A DNA stretch of 17,249 nt from an uncultured Oxalobacteraceae bacterium (GTDB lineage Bacteria > Pseudomonadota > Gammaproteobacteria > Burkholderiales > Burkholderiaceae). The position numbers and the translations under genes were made by a program. The stretch covers positions 1 through 17,249 of the forward strand of contig CAMLFK010000092.1 of the NCBI GenBank assembly GCA_946479255.1, in the 5' to 3' direction. A model generated the notes under the pieces. The model searched no databases and had not been told where the DNA came from. It was given only the letters and a program-made list of their open reading frames with translations. Position 1 is the first letter of the stretch. Each line of letters begins with the position of its first letter. Positions 6,969 through 14,870 of the stretch are shown here, one piece after another.

Positions 6969-8486
6969 TCAATGACTACTATATTGAAGTTCAAACGGGA
7001 TCGGAATTGGACGTGGCTGTTCCTCACCGGGTACTACATAATCCAGCCTGAGAAAAGCGCCTCCGACTTTCTGAAAATATTCCATCCGAATAGGGTAAAA
7101 CCCTTTTTTCAATGGTACTAAATAGGTTTTCGGTTTCCCATCTCCATGAAGGCCATCGTAAGCAATCAGTAGTTTGTCTCCAAAAAATAATCTTGAGCCA
7201 TCATCCGAATCCAATACAAAGACGTAATAGCCTTCCTTTTGTATTTCGATATGTCCTTCAATCAGGCAGGCAAAGTTGAGCGGGCGTGAAAGTTTGTTAA
7301 CGTTAAAATCTTTGTCCGCAATTCCAGATTTGATGGGTTTCAATTTTCCGAAATCCGGGAGCGCGTCCCATTCCCCTTCGTAATACGAATAATGGAGGCC
7401 GCCTGGTTTTACATCCTTCGGCTTGGCACTGGCAGCAAGTGGCTTTCCAATTTTGAATTCACCGACAGTCGTTTTATTATATCGTTGATGGCGGCCAAGC
7501 GATTTGGCGGAAATTTTCGCGCCGTTTGTCAAACTGATTTCAGGCGTTATTTTTTGGGATGACGATGTAGGTTCGCTTCCATCGCTTGTGTAATGGACCG
7601 ATGACGATGATCCAAAATAGTAGACTTTATAAGGCTTATCCTTTAGAACAATGCCGTTCATAGGATGGAATTCGACAGCCTGACTGGTGTAACCATCGTA
7701 GAAGAATTTCAGTCCGTCGTAAACACCTTTTAGTCGTACAGATCCATGGTGCTCATCCGGATAGGCTGCCACCTTCCAGTTCAGGTCTTTTGGTGCCTGG
7801 CTTTTCAGAAGCAAATCCATGCTTGGAATCCCCATCTGCTTCAGTCCTTCCCCTTCGCGCCCGGCGATGAAAAGTGATTTGCCTGACTGTAATGATGCAC
7901 TCAATTTATCTGCAGCAAGTTTATTTATGTGGGCATCATCCCACCAAAAACTCGGATCAACGGCAAGATAGGAATTAAAGACATCCGGTTCGGTAAGAAG
8001 CGCATACATGGAAAACAGGCCGCCCAAAGAATGGCCATACAGGATGTTATTGCCATTGGAAGGATATGATTTGTTGATGTGCGGTATGAGTTCTGTCTTA
8101 AAGAACGCGAGAAATTTATCTGCCCCACCCGCTGCAGCTTTCCCTGCGATTTGTCTTGGCGTGAAATCACGTTCGCGATTGGTATTATGCACGGCTACAA
8201 TAATAGTGGGCGGCATGTAGGACTCGCCTTGCACAAATTGTTGAATGTTGGAAATTAACTTTAAGCTCCACTCGCCATCCAGGACGTAAAGTACGTCATA
8301 CTTTTCATCCGATCCGGGATTATAGTTCTCGGGCAAGAGTACTTCGATCACTCTTTCTTCTTTTAATATATCCGAATAGAGTGAATCACGCTTTGCCGGT
8401 AGATTTTGGGCAATCGCATTCTCAAATAATGCAAAGAACGAAATAATAAAAAATAAGCAACGAAAGAGGGGGGGAGGGGTTCGCAT
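6969..8486 (-). CDS. Secreted esterase-like alpha/beta hydrolase with chitobiase-like and PA14 domains, probably horizontally acquired
   Basis: This 505-residue protein starts with a signal peptide (about 1-26, cleavage near AIA|QN). Next comes an esterase domain of the Fes/IroE/EsterD type (about 35-265) with nucleophile motif GHSLGG at 151-156 (Ser153) and a candidate catalytic His in DEHHGS (246 or 247). Residues about 272-346 resemble the chitobiase/hexosaminidase C-terminal or Fn3-associated module (VHYTSDGSEPTSSSQKI). Residues about 363-490 resemble a PA14 carbohydrate-binding domain (VLDSDDGSRLFFGDKLLI, 424-441). It probably de-esterifies an extracellular substrate such as a glycan; the exact substrate is unknown. 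GC content is much lower than in the neighbours (38% in 8041-8100, 50% in 7321-7380, against 68% in 14341-14400). The leader is A/T-rich without a Shine-Dalgarno. This style and the domain order recall Bacteroidota. Confidence 0.82.
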   Translation of the reverse strand: MRTPPPLFRCLFFIISFFALFENAIAQNLPAKRDSLYSDILKEERVIEVLLPENYNPGSDEKYDVLYVLDGEWSLKLISNIQQFVQGESYMPPTIIVAVHNTNRERDFTPRQIAGKAAAGGADKFLAFFKTELIPHINKSYPSNGNNILYGHSLGGLFSMYALLTEPDVFNSYLAVDPSFWWDDAHINKLAADKLSASLQSGKSLFIAGREGEGLKQMGIPSMDLLLKSQAPKDLNWKVAAYPDEHHGSVRLKGVYDGLKFFYDGYTSQAVEFHPMNGIVLKDKPYKVYYFGSSSSVHYTSDGSEPTSSSQKITPEISLTNGAKISAKSLGRHQRYNKTTVGEFKIGKPLAASAKPKDVKPGGLHYSYYEGEWDALPDFGKLKPIKSGIADKDFNVNKLSRPLNFACLIEGHIEIQKEGYYVFVLDSDDGSRLFFGDKLLIAYDGLHGDGKPKTYLVPLKKGFYPIRMEYFQKVGGAFLRLDYVVPGEEQPRPIPIPFELQYSSH

Positions 8487-8558
8487 CAGATATTTTGGAA
8501 TTTTAGATTTTCAGTGTGGTGGAGATTGATGGCCGACAGGCGGGTCGCGGCGCTTGCG

Positions 8559-8564
8559 ATTATA
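8559..8564 (-). promoter_or_regulatory. Possible -10 box for the esterase gene
   Basis: A consensus TATAAT (complement of 8559-8564) lies about 73 bp upstream of the esterase ATG. A weak -35-like CTGATT is 17 bp further upstream on the minus strand. This lies in the 125-bp gap after the LysR gene, in which no convincing terminator was seen. Read-through from the psu operon is therefore an alternative source of transcription. Confidence 0.35.
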
Positions 8565-8611
8565 GAACACTCGGGGGGCGCAATCAGACCGAGGGTTTGT
8601 GCCGCCGGGAG

Positions 8612-9514
8612 TCAAGTCGCCGGGGGATTGATGATATTGAGGAAGGCACGCACCACTGGCGCATCGTCCTGCGTCGTGTAGGTGATATACAAATTCGCCG
8701 AAGGCGGATTGGTTTTGATCGGCAAAAACACCACTCCAGGCCAGCCGATGCGCGCAGTCGTTTCGGGCATCAAGGTCACACCCAATCCAACACCGACCAT
8801 GGCCAGCAAAGTCTGCGGCTCATTGGCTTCCTGAAAAATAGTGGGCTCAAACCCCGCGTCGACGCAGCACTGAATCAGATAGCGCGGAAACGCCGACTTA
8901 TCCAACGCCAGCGTCAGCATCGGTTCATTGGCGATATCGGTCAGCTCGATGTGCGGCAGCTTGGCCAGCGGATGCTGCTCATTGACCGCCACGCATACAT
9001 TCTCGCGGTAGCACAAATCCTGGCGCAGATTATCGTTCTTCAAATCGTCCGCATCGAGCCTGGGCTCGCGCCAGAAGCCCACGTCGATCTGCTTGGCCCG
9101 CAAAGCCTCGTACTGCACGTTCGGCCCTTGCTCATGCAAGGTCCAGGTCACGCGCGGGAACTTGGTCTGGAACTCTTCGAGCATGCTGGGAATAGGTCCC
9201 CACATGGCCGAACCGACAATGCCAACGCGCAGGCGGCCCACTTCGCCGCGGTCGATCTGGCGGATGGTGTCGATCGTCATGCGCATCTTGGCCAGCAGCT
9301 CGGACGCCTCGCTCATCAGCGCCTTGCCTGCCACGGTCAGCTCGAAAGTACGGGTGGTGCGGGCGAACAGGCGCACGCCCAATTCGCTCTCCAACTTCAT
9401 GATCTGCTGGCTGAGCGGCGGCTGCGAAATGTGCAGGCGCTCGGCGGCGCGGCTGAAGCTCTTTTCTTCAGCCACCGCAAGGAAGTACTTGAGTTGCTTG
9501 AGATCGATCGACAT
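8612..9514 (-). CDS. LysR-family transcriptional regulator, last gene of the psu operon
   Basis: This 300-residue DNA-binding regulator has an N-terminal winged helix-turn-helix (about residues 1-60, with FSRAAERLHISQPPLSQQIM at 20-39 typical of LysR). A periplasmic-binding-like effector domain follows from about 92 to 295 (GRLRVGIVGSAMWGPIPSML at 93-112; GVGLGVTLMP at 241-250). The length is standard. It begins 9 bp after the psuG stop codon, on the same strand, so it is very probably co-transcribed with psuK and psuG. It is therefore a candidate regulator of pseudouridine or nucleoside use. LysR genes more often diverge from their targets, so the downstream position is less common. The effector is unknown. 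No strong Shine-Dalgarno is visible, which again suggests translational coupling. Confidence 0.93.
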   Translation of the reverse strand: MSIDLKQLKYFLAVAEEKSFSRAAERLHISQPPLSQQIMKLESELGVRLFARTTRTFELTVAGKALMSEASELLAKMRMTIDTIRQIDRGEVGRLRVGIVGSAMWGPIPSMLEEFQTKFPRVTWTLHEQGPNVQYEALRAKQIDVGFWREPRLDADDLKNDNLRQDLCYRENVCVAVNEQHPLAKLPHIELTDIANEPMLTLALDKSAFPRYLIQCCVDAGFEPTIFQEANEPQTLLAMVGVGLGVTLMPETTARIGWPGVVFLPIKTNPPSANLYITYTTQDDAPVVRAFLNIINPPAT

Positions 9515-9523
9515 GGCCGCGTA

Positions 9524-10447
9524 TTAGTTCGAAGGAAGCGCGCGCAGCGCCACGGCCAGCTGCGCGCCCACCAGCGCGTTGTGCTTGACCAGCGCGATAT
9601 TGGTTGCCAGGCTGCGGCCGCCGGTCAGCTGCTTGATGCGGTCCAGCAGAAAGGGCGTGATGGCCTTGCCGGTGATCCCGGCGGCATCCGCGTCCGCCAG
9701 CGCCTGTTCGGTGATGCGGTCGATTTCTTCTTTTTGCATGGCTGCTTCCGCAGGCACCGGATTACCCACCACGACTCCGCCGCACAGGCCTAGCTGCCAC
9801 TTGGTGCGGATGAAGGCCGCCTGTTCGGCTGCGCTGTCGATCTGGAAGTCGGCGTTAAAGCCGCTTTCACGGGTGAAGAAGGCTGGGAAACCGGCCTGGC
9901 CAGCGCAGAGCACCGGCACGCCGTGGGTTTCGAGGTATTCGAGCGTCAGGCCGATATCGAGGATCGACTTCACGCCCGCGCACACCACCGCCACGTCGGT
10001 CTGCGCCAATTCCTGCAAATCGGCCGAGATGTCGAAGCTGGTTTCGGCGCCGCGGTGCACGCCGCCCAGGCCTCCGGTGACGAATACTTCGATGCCTGCC
10101 AGGTGCGCGCAGATCATGGTCGCGGCCACGGTGGTGGCGCCCAGGCGGCGCTGCGACAGCACGAAGGGCAGGTCGCGCCGGCTGACCTTCATTGCATCCT
10201 TGGAGGTGCCGAGCAGTTCCAGCTGCGCGCCGGATAATCCGATGCAGATCTTGCCGTCGATGATAGCGATGGTCGACGGGACCGCGCCGGCATCGCGAAT
10301 GATCTGCTCGACTTCGCGCGCCATCTCGACATTCTGCGGATACGGCATGCCGTGCGAGATGATGGTCGACTCCAGTGCGACGACCGGCTTGCCCGCGGCC
10401 TGCGCGGCCAATACTTCAGTTGAATACGACAGTAGTGATTGGGTCAT
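9524..10447 (-). CDS. psuG: Pseudouridine-5'-phosphate glycosidase
   Basis: This 307-residue enzyme cleaves the C-C glycosidic bond of pseudouridine 5'-phosphate to uracil and ribose 5-phosphate (reversible; the cell uses the degradative direction). Family signatures are strong: [17 protein letters not shown] at 23-39, [20 protein letters not shown] at 122-141 and [20 protein letters not shown] at 154-173. Residues corresponding by motif to the E. coli PsuG active site are all present: E26 (E31), K87 (K93), K160 (K166, the Schiff-base lysine) and N283 (N289). The length matches the family. The start lies 2 bp after the stop of the upstream HTH-kinase gene, and the LysR gene follows after 9 bp, so the three form one tight operon. 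The kinase is expected to supply the phosphorylated substrate. Confidence 0.97.
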   Translation of the reverse strand: MTQSLLSYSTEVLAAQAAGKPVVALESTIISHGMPYPQNVEMAREVEQIIRDAGAVPSTIAIIDGKICIGLSGAQLELLGTSKDAMKVSRRDLPFVLSQRRLGATTVAATMICAHLAGIEVFVTGGLGGVHRGAETSFDISADLQELAQTDVAVVCAGVKSILDIGLTLEYLETHGVPVLCAGQAGFPAFFTRESGFNADFQIDSAAEQAAFIRTKWQLGLCGGVVVGNPVPAEAAMQKEEIDRITEQALADADAAGITGKAITPFLLDRIKQLTGGRSLATNIALVKHNALVGAQLAVALRALPSN

Positions 10448-10449
10448 GT

Positions 10450-11568
10450 TCAGTCCGATGCAACGATGGAGGTGAAGTCGTGAATGTCGGACAGCAGTTC
10501 GGCGTTAAGTTCCGGGCAGACGGTCTCTTCGCACGCCAGCGTCATCGCGGACGCGCGCAGGCCGCGGCGGCAGGCCAGTGCGAGGTCGTCGCCGCCCTGG
10601 AACAGCGACCAGCAGACGGCGGCGGCAAAAGCATCGCCGGCGCCGGTGACGTCGACGATGTGCGCGTCCTGCGCGTCCATATGAGCGATGCCGCCGGGGG
10701 TGGTGTAAACCACGCCGGTGCCGCCGCGTGTGACGATCACGTCGCGTACGCCTTGCGCGCGCAGCGCCTGGCAGGCTTCATTGATGTCCTGGTCGGTCGC
10801 CAGAGGTTTTCCAGCACGCGTTTCAAGCTCGCCCTGGTTCAATATCAGCAGGCGCAGGCCAAGCAGGTGCTCGGGCAGGTGGCTCATCTTGGGTTGCGAG
10901 ACCGCCACGATCACCAGCGGTACCGCGTCGCGCTGGGCGTCAGCGAGCAGCATCGCCAGCGATTCGCGCGGCAGGTTCATGTCCGCGACGATCAGGGCGC
11001 CACCCGCGCGCAGCGGCTGGCGGCTGGCAATGAATTCGGGTGTCATGGAGTCGTACAGGGCCATGTCCGCCAGCGCGACCAGCATCTCGCCATGGTCGTC
11101 GAGTACCGCTGTATAAGTGCCGGTGCATTTGCCGGTCAGGCGCAAGGTGCCGCGCGTGTCGATCCCGGCTTTTTCCGCGTGCGCCAGCAGAGAGCGGCCG
11201 GACGTGTCGTCGCCCACCGCGGTAATGAGCGCCACGGGCGTAAGCAGCAGCGCCAGGTTGGCCGCGATATTGCGCGCCACGCCGCCGAAGGATTCATCCT
11301 GGCGCGCCGGGTTGGAGGTGCCCATGGCGAGCGTGCCGAGGGCGCGCAGCTTGCGGTCCAGGTTGGCGGCGCCGAGGCAGACGATGGGCCGGTTGTCCGG
11401 TAATACGTAGGCGCGGCCGAGCAGGCGCCGTTCGCGGATCAGGACCGCGATATAGCCGGCCACCGCGGAACGCGACAGGCGCAGCTGCGCCGCCAGGTCC
11501 TGCTGCGAGATGAAGGGGTTTGCGCGAATGAGCTCGTAGAGCTGGTCTTTCTTAGAGAGATCGGACAC
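10450..11568 (-). CDS. psuK: PfkB-family (pseudouridine) kinase with N-terminal winged HTH domain
   Basis: This 372-residue protein fuses a DNA-binding winged helix (about 5-58, with [20 protein letters not shown] at 21-40) to a PfkB/ribokinase domain (about 60-365). The kinase domain has GGVARN at 95-100, where the sugar is held, and the catalytic signature DVTGAGDAF at 306-314 with base Asp312. It resembles E. coli YeiI in architecture rather than the HTH-less YeiC/PsuK. Placement immediately before psuG makes pseudouridine the most likely substrate; another nucleoside remains possible. The start is GTG (complement of 11566-11568) with AAAGG (within the complement of 11577-11582) about 8 nt upstream. 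A good promoter lies just beyond, overlapped by a direct repeat that the HTH domain might bind, so autoregulation is a reasonable inference. Confidence 0.88.
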   Translation of the reverse strand: MSDLSKKDQLYELIRANPFISQQDLAAQLRLSRSAVAGYIAVLIRERRLLGRAYVLPDNRPIVCLGAANLDRKLRALGTLAMGTSNPARQDESFGGVARNIAANLALLLTPVALITAVGDDTSGRSLLAHAEKAGIDTRGTLRLTGKCTGTYTAVLDDHGEMLVALADMALYDSMTPEFIASRQPLRAGGALIVADMNLPRESLAMLLADAQRDAVPLVIVAVSQPKMSHLPEHLLGLRLLILNQGELETRAGKPLATDQDINEACQALRAQGVRDVIVTRGGTGVVYTTPGGIAHMDAQDAHIVDVTGAGDAFAAAVCWSLFQGGDDLALACRRGLRASAMTLACEETVCPELNAELLSDIHDFTSIVASD

Positions 11569-11582
11569 GGCGGCAGCCTTTC

Positions 11583-11614
11583 AAACAATTGTCTCTGATC
11601 CTAAACATTTGTCT
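11583..11614. repeat. 12-bp direct repeat, candidate operator of the psu operon
   Basis: AAACAATTGTCT (11583-11594) and AAACATTTGTCT (11603-11614) match at 11 of 12 positions and start 20 bp apart, about two helical turns. One copy lies in the spacer of the psuK promoter and the other near the expected transcription start. This is the arrangement expected of a repressor bound side by side on one face of the DNA. CAATTG within the first copy recurs at 11624-11629, next to the -35 box. Confidence 0.6.
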
Positions 11615-11626
11615 TTGCAATGTCAA
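11598..11626 (-). promoter_or_regulatory. Sigma70 promoter of the psuK-psuG-lysR operon
   Basis: On the minus strand a consensus -35 TTGACA (complement of 11621-11626) and a -10 TAGGAT (complement of 11598-11603) are separated by exactly 17 bp. Transcription would begin near 11591, about 23 bp before the GTG start of psuK. This is the best-matching promoter in the window. Confidence 0.7.
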
Positions 11627-11744
11627 TTGCTTACTGTCACGCTCAATATCCTGTGGCACGAATGATACTGCTTATTTATTCAACCGTCATATAAATGGGG
11701 AAGAAAAATGGTATTTGCCGAACATATAGCCGTTCATGCATAGT

Positions 11745-11750
11745 TATAAT
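11745..11750 (+). promoter_or_regulatory. Probable -10 box of the xapA-deoB-deoC-ALDH operon
   Basis: A consensus TATAAT lies in an AT-rich stretch 103 bp before the xapA ATG. No good -35 is seen at 16-18 bp, so activator dependence is possible. A start near 11757 would give a leader of about 95 nt. The divergent psuK promoter lies roughly 120 bp away, so a shared regulator could act on both. Confidence 0.45.
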
Positions 11751-11791
11751 ACTTAGCAAGTGCCATTCAGCTTGTTGAGTCCGCTAACGTC

Positions 11792-11806
11792 CCGCGCCAT
11801 GCGCGG
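11792..11806 (+). other. GC hairpin in the xapA leader
   Basis: CCGCGC-CAT-GCGCGG is a perfect 6-bp stem with a 3-nt loop inside the predicted 5' leader of xapA. No T-run follows, so it is not a standard terminator. It may affect mRNA stability or be a protein-binding palindrome. Confidence 0.4.
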
Positions 11807-11852
11807 TGCACTCCCAGTTGCTCAAAACACGCCGAACAGGATAGGAAAACAC

Positions 11853-12692
11853 ATGTCCAACAATACGCCATTCGAAGCAGCTGATCTGGTCCGGGCGCGC
11901 AAACCTGGATTCGCTCCGCGTGTGGCCATGATCCTCGGTTCCGGCCTGGGCGTGCTGGCCGAGCAGATGCAGGACGCGGTCACCATCGGCTTCGACGAGC
12001 TGCCGGGCTTCCCGATCAGCACCGTGCACGGCCATGCGGGCGAACTGGTGCTGGGCACCCTGGCCGGCGTGGAAGTAGTGTGCATGAAGGGCCGCGGCCA
12101 TTTTTATGAAGGCTATGGCATGGGCGTGATGACCAACGCCGTGCGTACTTTAAAGCTGCTGGGCTGCGAGATGCTGTTCGTGACCAATGCGGCCGGCTCG
12201 CTGCGCCCGGAAGTCGACGCCGGCAGCCTGGTCGCGCTGACCGACCATATCAACTTCATGCCGGGCACGCCCCTGATCGGCCCCAACGACGACCGCTTCG
12301 GTCCGCGCTTCTTCAGCATGGGCAACGCCTACGATGGCGAAATCCGCGAGGCGATCAAAGCCAGTGCCGCCGCCAAGGGCATCACCCTGCATGAAGGCGT
12401 CTACATCGCCTACCCGGGCCCCAACTTCGAGACCGCCGCCGAGATCCGCATGATGGCGCGCCTGGGTGCCGACGTGGTCGGCATGTCGGTGGTGCCCGAG
12501 GTGGTATCGGCGCGCCACTGCGGCCTGAAGGTTGCCTGCGTCTCGGTCATCACCAACCTGGCCGAAGGCATGTCGCCGTTCCCGCTGTCGCACGAACAGA
12601 CGCTCAAGTACGCCGCCATCGGCGCCAAGGACCTGGTCATCCTGATCCTGGCCTTCCTCGAACAGATGGCCGCAACGCCGCGCGCCGCCTGA
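11853..12692 (+). CDS. xapA: Purine nucleoside phosphorylase, xanthosine phosphorylase (XapA) type
   Basis: This 279-residue cytosolic enzyme phosphorolyses purine (deoxy)nucleosides to free base and (deoxy)ribose 1-phosphate. It belongs to the PNP/MTAP family and is especially close to E. coli XapA (PNP-II). Motifs are GSGLG at 29-33, STVHGHAGELVLG at 56-68, CMKGRGHFYEG at 77-87, TNAAGSLRPEV at 111-121, YPGPNFETAAEIRM at 187-200 and VGMSVVPEV at 209-217. Y187 and N235 correspond to Tyr191 and Asn239 of E. coli XapA, which lie at its base-binding site. An in-frame GTG at 11760 would add 31 residues, but it falls at the predicted transcription start. The ATG at 11853 has AGGA (11843-11846) 6 nt upstream and aligns with XapA. 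It is the first gene of the operon with deoB 22 bp downstream. Confidence 0.94.
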   Translation: MSNNTPFEAADLVRARKPGFAPRVAMILGSGLGVLAEQMQDAVTIGFDELPGFPISTVHGHAGELVLGTLAGVEVVCMKGRGHFYEGYGMGVMTNAVRTLKLLGCEMLFVTNAAGSLRPEVDAGSLVALTDHINFMPGTPLIGPNDDRFGPRFFSMGNAYDGEIREAIKASAAAKGITLHEGVYIAYPGPNFETAAEIRMMARLGADVVGMSVVPEVVSARHCGLKVACVSVITNLAEGMSPFPLSHEQTLKYAAIGAKDLVILILAFLEQMAATPRAA

Positions 12693-12714
12693 TCCGTCTT
12701 TAAGCGAGCCTCCC

Positions 12715-13908
12715 ATGTCACGCGCATTCATCCTCCTGCTTGATTCCTTCGGCCTGGGCGCCACGCCAGACGCTGCGCGCTACGGCGACAGCGGCGCCAA
12801 TACCTTCGGGCACATTGCCAGCTGGGCGGCGCGCGAAGGCAAACCGATGTCGCTGCCTAATCTGGAACGCCTTGGCCTTGCCGGGGCCGCCCAGCTGGCC
12901 AGCGGCGAATGGGCTGAAGGCTTCGACAAGCGAGATGGTTTTGAAGGCGCGTACGGCGCGGCGCGCGAGCGCTCGACCGGCAAGGATACCCAGAGTGGCC
13001 ATTGGGAGATCGCCGGCGTGCCGGTTGAATTCGACTGGGGCTACTTCCCGCGCACCGTGCCCTCATTTCCACCGCAACTGACCGAACAGCTGCAGAAGAT
13101 CACCGGCGTGGCCGGCTTCCTGGGCAACTGCCACGCATCCGGCACCGAGATCATCAACAAGCACGGCGACGAGCATGTCGCCACCGGCAAGATCATTATC
13201 TATACCTCGGCCGACTCGGTCATGCAGATCGCCGCGCACGAGGAGCATTTCGGGCTGGAACGCCTGTATGAAGTGTGCGAAGCCGCATTCGAGCTGGTCA
13301 AGCCGTACAACATCGGCCGCGTGATCGCCCGGCCTTTCCTCGGTGAGAACGGCAACTACCGCCGCACCAGCAACCGCCACGACTACGCCGTTGCGCCGCC
13401 CGCGCCGACCTTGCTCGACCACGTCAAGGACGAAGGTGGGGAAGTCATCGGCCTGGGTAAGATCAGCGATATTTTCGCCGCCCAGGGCATCTCGCGCGTG
13501 GTCAAGGGTGCCGACAATATGGCGCTGTTCGAATCGCTCCTCAAGGTCATGGACGAAGCCGGCGGCAAGTCGCTCACCTTCGTGAACTTCGTCGACTTCG
13601 ACCAGGCTTTCGGCCACCGGCGCGACATCGCCGGCTACTCCCACGCGCTGCATGAGCTGGACGCGCGCCTGCCTGAATTTATCGGGCGGATGAAGGAGGG
13701 CGACCTGGCCGTCATCACCGCCGACCATGGCTGCGACCCAAGCTGGCCCGGCTCCGACCACACCCGCGAACACATTCCGATGCTGTTCTTCGGTCCTGGC
13801 GTGGCGCCGCGCGCGCTGCCGGTGTCCGAAAGCTTCTCCGACATCGGCGCCACCATTGCAAAACATCTGGGCGTTACGCCACTATTGAACGGAACCAGTC
13901 TGTTATGA
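12715..13908 (+). CDS. deoB: Phosphopentomutase
   Basis: This 397-residue enzyme interconverts ribose or deoxyribose 1-phosphate and the 5-phosphates, linking nucleoside phosphorolysis to central metabolism. It is an alkaline-phosphatase-superfamily metalloenzyme of normal DeoB length. The nucleophile region STGKDTQSGHWE (87-98) contains Thr92, matching the phosphorylated Thr85 of Bacillus cereus DeoB. The two-manganese ligands are recognisable: D10, D296, H301, D337, H338 and H349 (D13, D286, H291, D327, H328 and H339 in B. cereus). It starts 22 bp after xapA with a modest GCGAG ribosome site, and its stop overlaps the deoC start (ATGA), so translation is coupled. It receives the sugar 1-phosphate made by XapA. 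Confidence 0.97.
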   Translation: MSRAFILLLDSFGLGATPDAARYGDSGANTFGHIASWAAREGKPMSLPNLERLGLAGAAQLASGEWAEGFDKRDGFEGAYGAARERSTGKDTQSGHWEIAGVPVEFDWGYFPRTVPSFPPQLTEQLQKITGVAGFLGNCHASGTEIINKHGDEHVATGKIIIYTSADSVMQIAAHEEHFGLERLYEVCEAAFELVKPYNIGRVIARPFLGENGNYRRTSNRHDYAVAPPAPTLLDHVKDEGGEVIGLGKISDIFAAQGISRVVKGADNMALFESLLKVMDEAGGKSLTFVNFVDFDQAFGHRRDIAGYSHALHELDARLPEFIGRMKEGDLAVITADHGCDPSWPGSDHTREHIPMLFFGPGVAPRALPVSESFSDIGATIAKHLGVTPLLNGTSLL

Positions 13909-14861
13909 CCCACCCAACCGCATTCAAACGCAACGAGGCCCAGGGCCTCGATCTCGGCTGGGTCAACCAGATCAAGGTGAACCGCAACGCCGCCGACCGC
14001 CGCGCCGCCAGCCTGGCCAACCGCCGCACCGTCAAGAAGGAATACCAGGCCGCCTGGCTGATCAAGGCGCTGCAGTGCATCGACCTGACCACCCTGGCCG
14101 GTGACGATACTCCTGGCCGCGTCGAGCGCCTGTGCATGAAAGCCATGCGCCCGGTGCGCGCCGACCTGATGGATGCGCTGGGGGTTTCCAACCTGACTAC
14201 GGGCGCGGTGTGCGTGTACCACGAGATGATCGCGCCGGCCGTCAAGGTACTGAACGGCCGCCTGCCCGTGGCCGCCGTGTCGACCGCCTTCCCGGCCGGC
14301 CTGTCGAGCATGGAAACCAAGGTCCGCGAGATCGAACTGTCGGTGGCCGCCGGCGCCAGCGAGATCGATATCGTCATCACCCGCCAGCATGTGCTGACCG
14401 GGAACTGGCAAGCCCTGTACGACGAAATGGTCGCCTACCGCGAAGCTTGCGGCGAAGCGCACGTCAAGGCCATCCTCGCCACCGGCGACCTGCTGACCCT
14501 GGAGAATGTAGCCAAGGCCTCGTGGGTGTGCATGATGGCCGGTTCGGATTTCATCAAGACCTCCACCGGCAAGGAAGGCGTCAACGCCACCATCCCCGTC
14601 GCGCTGACGATGGTGCGGGCGATCCGCGAATACCACGAGCAGACCGGCATCCAGATCGGCTTCAAGCCGGCCGGCGGCGTGGCCACGGCCAAGAGCGCAC
14701 TGCAGTACCTGACGCTGATGAAGGAAGAACTGGGCCGCGACTGGCTGGAGCCGCACCTGTTCCGCATTGGCGCGTCGAGCCTGTTGACCGACATCGAGCG
14801 CCAGCTTGAGCACTATGTGACCGGGAACTACTCGGCTGCCCATCGCCACGCGCAACCGTAA
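13905..14861 (+). CDS. deoC: Deoxyribose-phosphate aldolase
   Basis: This 318-residue class I aldolase splits 2-deoxyribose 5-phosphate into glyceraldehyde 3-phosphate and acetaldehyde. It is a TIM-barrel enzyme of the longer DeoC type. The Schiff-base lysine is K218 in DFIKTSTGK (215-223), the activating lysine is K254 in GFKPAGG (252-258), and the catalytic Asp is D155 in SEIDIVI (E. coli K167, K201 and D102). An N-terminal extension of about 55 residues precedes the conserved core and is common in the longer subgroup. The ATG overlaps the deoB stop codon, and the aldehyde dehydrogenase starts 9 bp after the deoC stop, where AAGGA serves as its ribosome site. This supports a single transcript handling deoxyribose through to acetaldehyde removal. 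Confidence 0.97.
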   Translation: MTHPTAFKRNEAQGLDLGWVNQIKVNRNAADRRAASLANRRTVKKEYQAAWLIKALQCIDLTTLAGDDTPGRVERLCMKAMRPVRADLMDALGVSNLTTGAVCVYHEMIAPAVKVLNGRLPVAAVSTAFPAGLSSMETKVREIELSVAAGASEIDIVITRQHVLTGNWQALYDEMVAYREACGEAHVKAILATGDLLTLENVAKASWVCMMAGSDFIKTSTGKEGVNATIPVALTMVRAIREYHEQTGIQIGFKPAGGVATAKSALQYLTLMKEELGRDWLEPHLFRIGASSLLTDIERQLEHYVTGNYSAAHRHAQP

Positions 14862-14870
14862 GGATTCGTC

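Noticed and set aside
8571..8593. CTCGG...CCGAG arms as a terminator after the LysR gene
   Set aside because: Only a 5-bp stem with a 13-nt loop and no T-run on the minus strand.
11760..11852. N-terminal extension of xapA from a GTG at 11760
   Set aside because: The GTG falls at the likely transcription start and has no Shine-Dalgarno; the ATG at 11853 has AGGA at good spacing and fits the length of E. coli XapA.
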